NCBI GenBank assembly: GCA_039654915.1
Contig: CM077597.1
Location: 24,712,001 to 24,776,000 of the forward strand
Reading direction: 5' to 3'
Length of the DNA: 64,000 nucleotides
Source of the DNA: Aquilaria yunnanensis
Lineage: Eukaryota; Streptophyta; Magnoliopsida; Malvales; Thymelaeaceae
Made by a program: the position numbers and the translations under genes. Every line of letters starts with the position of its first letter. Position 1 is the stretch's first letter. This document shows positions 57,181 through 64,000 of the stretch, in pieces. The notes under the pieces are model-generated. The model saw nothing but the letters and a program-made list of their open reading frames with translations. It made no database searches and had not been told where the DNA came from.

Positions 57181-57649
57181 AGGAAGTTTAGCTGAACTGT
57201 TGATGGATAAATTAATAAAAAATTTCAAACTTATCTCTTAAATTGGTAAAATGACAATTTTAGTCCTTTACGTCTCTCAGCCTCTGGATAAGTTCCTGAA
57301 GCTTCTGATTTTGACAATTTTGTCGTTTTCTGTCAATTTGAGCCAAAAACGTCGGCAGGCTCAAAATTTTATGTGACAAACTGCCAAATGCTCCTGGAAC
57401 TTTCAGAATTTGTCAATTTTGCCTGAAACTTCTTAATTTTGTCATTTTTACCTCAAACTTTTAAATTTTGTCATTTTTATGGAGTTTTCTTTTTTTCTTT
57501 CAAACATACACATATACACACATATATCAAATCTTAAAAAAATATATATATTTTAAACTAATTAAAAAAAAATTTAGTAATAATAATAACAATAATAATA
57601 ATAATACATTTTTTTTTATTTAATTTTTTTTAAAATTATTTTAATGGCC

Positions 57650-57734
57650 GGACGAAATTGGGTGTCAACAGCTGCCCCCCTTTGCATGCTTCATGGGACA
57701 TGATGTATGCAAAGTTAGTTACCAAATTTCGTCC
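57650..57734 (-). repeat. Inverted repeat spanning the LTR start and polypurine tract
   Basis: GGACGAAATTGGGT (57650-57663, inside the LTR) pairs with ACCAAATTTCGTCC (57721-57734, internal region) at 13 of 14 positions, putting the LTR tip and the polypurine tract in a 57-nt loop. Within the loop TTTGCAT / ATGCAAA also pair. The second unit has the same at 63306-63390. Confidence 0.8.
57671..57683 (-). other. Polypurine tract
   Basis: On the minus strand AAAGGGGGGCAGC lies directly before the LTR start TGTTGACACC, the position of the plus-strand primer of LTR retrotransposons. A second copy lies at 63327-63339 next to LTR 2. Confidence 0.85.
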
Positions 57735-57776
57735 AGCTTAGCTAGGCATTGAAAACCTTCTCGCCGCCTAAACTCT

Positions 57777-59287
57777 GAGGTTTAAGGAAAGGTCCTTAGA
57801 ACCTCTAACGATAGGAAAGGTTCTATCGTTGTAAGATGGACTGAATGATTGATTGTTTGTTTGAGGTTTAAGGAAAGGTCCTTAGAACCTCTAACGATAG
57901 GAAAGGTTCTATCGTTGTAAGATGGACTGAATGATTGATTGTTTGTTTGAGGTTTAAGGAAAGGTCCTTAGAACCCCTAACGATAGGAAAGGTTCTATCG
58001 TTGTAAGATGGACTGAATGATTGATTGTTTGTTTGAGGTTTAAGGAAAGGTCCTTAGAACCCCTAACGATAGGAAAGGTTCTATCGTTGTAAGATGGACT
58101 GAATGATTGATTGTTTGTTTGAGGTTAAGGAAAGATCCTTAGAACCAATAACGATAGGAAAGGTTCTATCGTTGTAAGATGGACTGAATGATTGATTGTT
58201 TGTTTGAGGTTTAAGGAAAGGTCCTTAGAACCTCTAACGATAGGAAAGGTTCTATCGTTGTAAGATGGACTGAATGATTGATTGTTTGTTTGAGGTTTAA
58301 GGAAAGGTCCTTAGAACCTCTAACGATAGGAAAGGTTCTATCGTTGTAAGATGGACTGAATGATTGATTGTTTGTTTGAGGTTTAAGGAAAGGTCCTTAG
58401 AACCTCTAACGATAGGAAAGGTTCTATCGTTGTAAGATGGACTGAATGATTGATTGTTTGTTTGAGGTTTAAGGAAAGGTCCTTGGAACCTCTAACGATA
58501 GGAAAGGTTCTATCGTTGTAAGATGGACTGAATGATTGATTGTTTGTTTGAGGTTTAAGGAAAGGTCCTTAGAACCTCTAACGATAGGAAAGGTTCTATC
58601 GTTGTAAAATGGACTGAATGATTGATTGTTTGTTTGAGGTTTAAGGAAAGATCCTTAGAACCTCTAACGATAGGAAAGGTTCTATCGTTGTAAGATGGAC
58701 TGAATGATTGATTGTTTGTTTGAGGTTAAGGAAAGGTCCTTAGAACCTCTAACGATAGGAAAGGTTCTATCGTTGTAAGATGGACTGAATGATTGATTGT
58801 TTGTTTGAGGTTTAAGGAAAGGTCCTTAGAACCTCTAACGATAGGAAAGGTTCTATCGTTGTAAGATGGACTGAATGATTGATTGTTTGTTTGAGGTTTA
58901 AGGAAAGGTCCTTGGAACCTCTAACGATAGGAAAGGTTCTATCGTTGTAAGATGGACTGAATGATTGATTGTTTGTTTGAGGTTTAAGGAAAGGTCCTTA
59001 GAACCTCTAACGATAGGAAAGGTTCTATCGTTGTAAGATGGACTGAATGATTGATTGTTTGTTTGAGGTTTAAGGAAAGGTCCTTAGAACCTCTAACGAT
59101 AGGAAAGGTTCTATCGTTGTAAGATGGACTGAATGATTGATTGTTTGTTTGAGGTTTAAGGAAAGGTCCTTAGAACCTCTAACGATAGGAAAGGTTCTAT
59201 CGTTGTAAGATGGACTGAATGATTGATTGTTTGTTTGAGGTTTAAGGAAAGGTCCTTGGAACCTCTAACGATAGGAAAGGTTCTATC
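57777..59287 (-). repeat. 86-bp satellite array, 17 full copies plus a partial one
   Basis: Unit starts at 57777, 57863, 57949, 58035, 58121, 58206, 58292, 58378, 58464, 58550, 58636, 58722, 58807, 58893, 58979, 59065, 59151 and 59237 (truncated); two units are 85 bp. Copies differ at only a few sites. Each contains two adjacent inverted repeats, TAAGGA-AAGG-TCCTTA and AACGATAG-GAAAGGTT-CTATCGTT, and an alternative pairing AGAACC / GGTTCT. The array fills almost the whole internal region and has no coding frame. The last unit breaks off at the primer-binding site. Confidence 0.95.
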
Positions 59288-59303
59288 CCCAGTGGAGTCG
59301 CCA
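59286..59303 (-). other. Primer-binding site (probably tRNA-Arg)
   Basis: On the minus strand TGGCGACTCCACTGGGGA begins 3 nt after the LTR 2 end (...GCCACA-GCC-). The text fits the 3' end of a plant tRNA-Arg with one mismatch as I recall it, and Ogre/Tat-type elements commonly use a tRNA-Arg primer. It shows that LTR 2 (59307-63326) is the 5' LTR of this unit and that the element runs on the minus strand. Confidence 0.75.
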
Positions 59304-59306
59304 GGC

Positions 59307-62300
59307 TGTGGCAACGTCGGGTTTTCTGGAGTCGCCACCAATCGGTTTTCGCTCAGGTCGATTGGACACCTTAAAATTGGTCTGCGAGAGTTTGGGGATC
59401 GGGAGTACGGTTACGCTAAAACAACTTTGTTATAGCGCCCAAAATTGGCACCTTAGTTGATTTTAATTTTGTTTTGCTTTGCTTTTAGAAAATATTCAGT
59501 TACTTTTCAAACTAGAAATTTTAACTGAATTAATCGGATGTGGATTTTTAAATTAATTCGGGTAAAATTTTATACTTCCGAACCATGGACTCTGCCGAGT
59601 CATTTGGACACGGAAGATTTTGATTCCGAACCATGGACTCTGCCGAGTCATTTGGACACGGAATTTGGTGAAATTTTAAACAATTTTATCCATATTGTAA
59701 AAATATGGATTTTTATCTGTTTATTTAATTTGTTTATTTTAAAAAGTTTGATATTTTCCAAACCGTAGATCCTACCGGATCATCCGGATATGGAAATTGA
59801 TTTATCGTAATTATTTAATTCTTATTATTATGAAATTAATTTTTAAATGGTAATTCTTTTTGTTTATGAATGATTTTTAATACTAACTAAAAAATTTATC
59901 TTTATATTTTTTACTTCTTTTTTTACTTTCTTTCTTTTTCTTCTTTTTTTACTTATTTTTACTTCTTTTTTTTAATTTCTTTTAATTTCTTTTCTTTTCT
60001 TTCTTTTTTATTCTTTTCTTTCTTTCTTTGCTTTTTCTTTTTCTTTCTTTTATCTTTCTTTTCTTTTTCTTATATTTCCTTTTTTTCTTTATCTTATCTT
60101 TCTTTTATTTTTCTTTCTTATCTTTCTTTTATTTTTCTTGTCTTTTCTTTCTTTCTTTTCTTATCTTATCTTTTCTTTTATATTTTTTTTATCTTTCTTT
60201 TCTTTCTTATCTTTCTTTTATTTTTGTTTCTTATCTTTCTTTTATTTTTCTTATCTTTCTTTTTTTTCTTGTTTACTTTTTTTGTTTTTCTTGTTTAATG
60301 AAAGATATTTATTATTTTAAAGGATTACTCAATTTATAAAAGAATTAAAAAAAATAATAATTAATTTTTATTTAATAAGAAGTTAATTTAAAAGAATTAA
60401 AGAGTTTAAAAATAAAAATTTTGATCATGGTACGGGGCGTTGTTACTCAGCCAGACCCTCTTCACCAGGTGAAGCAGCTCAAAAGCGGGCACGAGACAGT
60501 TTCCAGCCAATATACCATGAACTAAAAAAATTTTTATTTTTATTTTTATTTTTTATTATTTTTTTATTATTATTTTTTTTTTATTAAGAGAATCAAAAAT
60601 TTTAAACAAAAGAAGAAAAGTTTTGATATTTATTTAATTTATTTTTGGAATAAAAGATTATTTAACCGAAAACTTATATGTATTTTAAAACAAAAGTCTT
60701 GATATTTTTATTTTTATATTCTTCTTTGTTTGATGAAAGATTTTTTTTTTAATTTTAATTTATATTTCTGAAAATATATCCAATCAATAAGTCAAAAATA
60801 TTTAAGAGAAAATTCAATTATTTTTGTTTTATTTTGTATTATTTTGAAATTATTTGATTAAGATTTTTATAAAGGAAACAAAAAGTTATATCTTTTAATA
60901 AGTAAAATATTACTGAATAACATATTAACCCAAAATTTTTATTCTTTTCATTCTTTTTATTAATAAAGAAAACTAAAAAAAAATTATATTTTTAAAAAAA
61001 ATAAATAAAATATTATAGAAAAATATTAACTCAAAAATTTTACGCTTTTTATTCTTTTTAATAAAGAAAACTAAAAAAAATTATATATTAATAGATAATT
61101 AATATATTAGTCTAAAGTTTTTTTTTTTTTATTTTTTATAAAGAAAAAAAAAAATTTATTTATATATTTTATTTTAAAAATATTTCCGAGCCATGGATCC
61201 TGGCGGATCATTTGGTCATGGAGTTTTAATTAAATTTTTTTATTTCATTAATTATTAATTTTAAAGATGTATTAAAAGAATGGTTTTATGTTTATTTATT
61301 TATTTATTTTATTTTTGAATTATTTCATTATGTTTGTTTATTAAAAGGAATAAAAACTTTGTTTCAAAATAAAAAAAAAGTAATTTTTATTAGCCTTTAG
61401 AAAATTATTCACATAAAATTCCTTTTTTTATCTTTTAATCATAAAAAAAATTCAATTAATAAAGTGGGGCTTTTTGGCCATCCACTTTAATAACACAATA
61501 ATAATAAAAGTTAGCACAATTAATATAGTTAGATTAGTTGGATTAGTTAGTTAATAACAATAAAAAAAGGTTAGTAAAAGTTAGATTAAATTAATTAACA
61601 ACAATAATAAAAATTAGCCAAGTTTAATTAAATTAATGGTTAACAACAATAATAAAAAGTTAGTCAAGTTAATTAAGTTAATTAATTACAACAAAAATAA
61701 AAGTTAGACAATTTAATTAATTTAATTAATTAACAACAATAATAAAAGTTAGCCAAGTTTAATTAAGTTAATTAATTAACAACAATAAATAAAAATTAAC
61801 CAAGTTTAATTAAGTTAATTAATTAACAACAATAAATAAAAGTTAGCCAAGTTTAATTAAGTTAATTAATTAACAACAATAAATAAAAATTAGCCAAGTT
61901 TAATTAAGTTAATTAATTAACAACAATAAATAAAAGTTAGCCAAGTTTAATTAAGTTAATTAATTAACAACAATAAATAAAAATTAGCCAAGTTTAATTA
62001 AGTTAATTAATTAACAACAATAAATAAAAATTAGCCAAGTTTAATTAAGTTAATTAATTACAACAAAAATAAAAGTTAGACAATTTAATTAATTATTAAC
62101 AACAATAATAATAAAGGTTAGTAAAAATTAGCAAGTTAGTTGTTAGTTGCTAATAACAAAAAAAAAAAAAAGGTTAGTAATAATAACAATAATAAACAAA
62201 TAAATAAACAAGTAAAAAATAAATGAGTTAGTTAATTAATTTTCTGCAAAGACAAAATAAAAAGGTTAGTGACCTAATAGAAAGAAATTGAAAAGATGAT

Positions 62301-62636
62301 GGGTGAAACAAGGGTTTACCCTTTTGAATTAAAATTTTGAATTCCTGAGAAACGAGAACGACGACGGCGCGAGGGGGGGAAAAGGGAGGGGCAGCTGGCG
62401 GCACGGCCAGGGGCAGGGGGCGACGGCGTGGGGCACGGGGGGGGGGGGGGGGGGGGCCGGCGGCGAGGGCGGCGCGGCGGCAGGCAGGGGCGGCGCGGCG
62501 GCGGGCAGGGGCGGTGCAACGGGAAAAAGGAAGGTGAGGCGGGGGGAACGGCGTGGGCGGCTGGCGGCGAGGGCGAGCGCGGCGGCGGCAGGTGCGGCGA
62601 GGGGAGGGCACGGCGGCGGCGGGCGGCGAGGGGCAC

Positions 62637-62684
<48 letters not shown>

Positions 62685-63326
62685 ACAGCAGTGAAAAAAA
62701 ATTTTGGCTTTCTGGGGAAGAAGGGAAGAGGGCTGGGGCTAAGGGCTGTAATTTTCTCTTTTTTTTGAAACGGAGCTCTAAGTTTTTTTGCTATTTTTTT
62801 CTGTGTTCAGCACAAAATTTGGGGGGCTATTTATAGAGGAAGTTTAGCTGAACTGTTGATGGATAAATTAATAAAAAATTTCAAACTTATCTCTTAAATT
62901 GGTAAAATGACAATTTTAGTCCTTTACGTCTCTCAGCCTCTGGATAAGTTCCTGAAGCTTCTGATTTTGACAATTTTGTCGTTTTCTGTCAATTTGAGCC
63001 AAAAACGTCGGCAGGCTCAAAATTTTATGTGACAAACTGCCAAATGCTCCTGGAACTTTCAGAATTTGTCAATTTTGCCTGAAACTTCTTAATTTTGTCA
63101 TTTTTACCTCAAACTTTTAAATTTTGTCATTTTTATGGAGTTTTCTTTTTTTCTTTCAAACATACACATATACACACATATATCAAATCTTAAAAAAATA
63201 TATATATTTTAAACTAATTAAAAAAAAATTTAGTAATAATAATAACAATAATAATAATAATACATTTTTTTTTATTTAATTTTTTTTAAAATTATTTTAA
63301 TGGCCGGACGAAATTGGGTGTCAACA
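59307..63326 (-). repeat. LTR 2 (4,020 bp), 5' LTR of the complete unit
   Basis: Nearly identical to LTR 1. Differences noticed: A/T variants near 60538, C for T near 60780 and A for C near 60811, a T/A change near 61016, homopolymer lengths, C for G near 62520, a ~23-bp shorter GC block, and longer G and GA runs. Such similarity over 4 kb suggests a recent origin. It is followed at higher coordinates by a second polypurine tract and satellite array, so it also serves as the 3' LTR of a second unit. Confidence 0.9.
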
Positions 63327-63339
63327 GCTGCCCCCCTTT
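63327..63339 (-). other. Second polypurine tract
   Basis: AAAGGGGGGCAGC on the minus strand next to LTR 2's start, identical to the one at 57671-57683. It marks the end of another internal region lying to the right. Confidence 0.85.
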
Positions 63340-63432
63340 GCATGCTTCATGGGACATGATGTATGCAAAGTTAGTTACCAAATTTCGTCCAGCTTAGCTA
63401 GGCATTGAAAACCTTCTCGCCGCCTAAACTCT

Positions 63433-64000
63433 GAGGTTTAAGGAAAGGTCCTTAGAACCTCTAACGATAGGAAAGGTTCTATCGTTGTAAGATGGACTGA
63501 ATGATTGATTGTTTGTTTGAGGTTTAAGGAAAGGTCCTTAGAACCTCTAACGATAGGAAAGGTTCTATCGTTGTAAGATGGACTGAATGATTGATTGTTT
63601 GTTTGAGGTTTAAGGAAAGGTCCTTAGAACCCCTAACGATAGGAAAGGTTCTATCGTTGTAAGATGGACTGAATGATTGATTGTTTGTTTGAGGTTAAGG
63701 AAAGATCCTTAGAACCAATAACGATAGGAAAGGTTCTATCGTTGTAAGATGGACTGAATGATTGATTGTTTGTTTGAGGTTTAAGGAAAGGTCCTTAGAA
63801 CCTCTAACGATAGGAAAGGTTCTATCGTTGTAAGATGGACTGAATGATTGATTGTTTGTTTGAGGTTTAAGGAAAGGTCCTTAGAACCTCTAACGATAGG
63901 AAAGGTTCTATCGTTGTAAGATGGACTGAATGATTGATTGTTTGTTTGAGGTTTAAGGAAAGGTCCTTAGAACCTCTAACGATAGGAAAGGTTCTATCGT
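63433..64000 (-). repeat. Second 86-bp satellite array (continues past the window)
   Basis: Same unit and order of variants as the first array: two CCTCT copies, one CCCCT copy, then the variant with GAGGTTAAGGAAAGATCC and ACCAATAACG. The first array has two CCCCT copies before that variant, so this array has one unit less there. About 6.6 copies are visible before the window ends. Confidence 0.95.

Larger units (their letters stand above)
53639..57670 (-). repeat. LTR 1 (4,032 bp) of a non-autonomous Ogre/Tat-like long-LTR element
   Basis: Bounded by TG at 53639 and CA at 57670. In the element's orientation (minus) it starts TGTTGACACCCAATTTCGTC and ends CGTTGCCACA. It is nearly identical over its length to 59307-63326. 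The polypurine tract at 57671-57683 shows this is the 3' LTR of the unit. Contents, from the minus-strand start: CTATAAATAG at 57171-57180, a (GA)n run and GC-rich block, a 47-bp tandem repeat, four small hairpins, and a pyrimidine-rich tract. It has no coding capacity; frames at 54360-54671 and 56560-57180 are compositional. Confidence 0.9.

Noticed and set aside
57777..59287. Regular repeats with hairpins that might suggest a CRISPR array
   Set aside because: Units are joined directly without unique spacers, lie in a plant retroelement, and there are no cas genes.

Overview
The window looks like nuclear DNA of a flowering plant. Its ancient Ty1/copia, Ty3/gypsy and L1-type LINE remnants are of plant type, as are the CACTA-, MULE-, hAT- and Stowaway-like DNA elements and the degenerate CCCTAAA-like tract. 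The single convincing host gene has GC-rich codons in an otherwise AT-rich region, which hints at a monocot, but the species cannot be named from this sequence. No rRNA gene, tRNA gene, CRISPR array or organellar block was seen.

Layout. 1-5.3 kb: AT-rich DNA with a degenerate copia-type LTR and a long gypsy-type LTR remnant. 5.7-16.1 kb: a run of DNA-transposon-like structures (a foldback MITE, a ~1 kb MULE with ~105-bp inverted ends, a CACTA-like mosaic with telomere-like and tandem repeats, a hAT-like element). 16.1-22.2 kb: a LINE scrap, then a copia element (LTR, PBS, gag, protease, integrase) whose reverse transcriptase part lies in the opposite orientation. 22.9-29.6 kb: a 5'-truncated minus-strand LINE, gypsy LTR pieces and a minus-strand gypsy integrase. 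30.1-38.2 kb: a decayed gypsy element with both LTRs, split in its gag zinc knuckle by a 2.1-kb solo LTR with a 5-bp target duplication. 40.5-47.3 kb: a decayed plus-strand LINE, itself split by a 0.6-kb solo LTR and by a 2-kb MULE-like element; the LINE frame resumes after each insertion.

49.7-52.1 kb holds the only gene that looks intact: TATA box, GC-rich exon 1, a 1,090-bp intron with matching phase, GC-rich exon 2 and a nearby poly(A) signal. It encodes a predicted 357-residue helical protein with two hydrophobic segments near the C terminus, the second rich in glycine. I do not recognise its family.

52.8-64.0 kb is the most striking part. A copia 5' LTR and gag are interrupted by a young non-autonomous, Ogre/Tat-like long-LTR element on the minus strand. 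Two nearly identical ~4.03-kb LTRs flank an internal region of only 1.64 kb. That region holds a PBS, about 17.6 copies of an 86-bp satellite unit with nested inverted repeats, and a polypurine tract, with no coding sequence. Beyond the second LTR another polypurine tract and satellite array begin and run off the window, so the arrangement is LTR-internal-LTR-internal. These LTRs and the older 2.1-kb solo LTR at 32 kb share the same order: ends, TATA, GC-rich block, T-rich block, small hairpins. The hairpin stems change in a compensatory way between copies, which suggests a conserved RNA structure.
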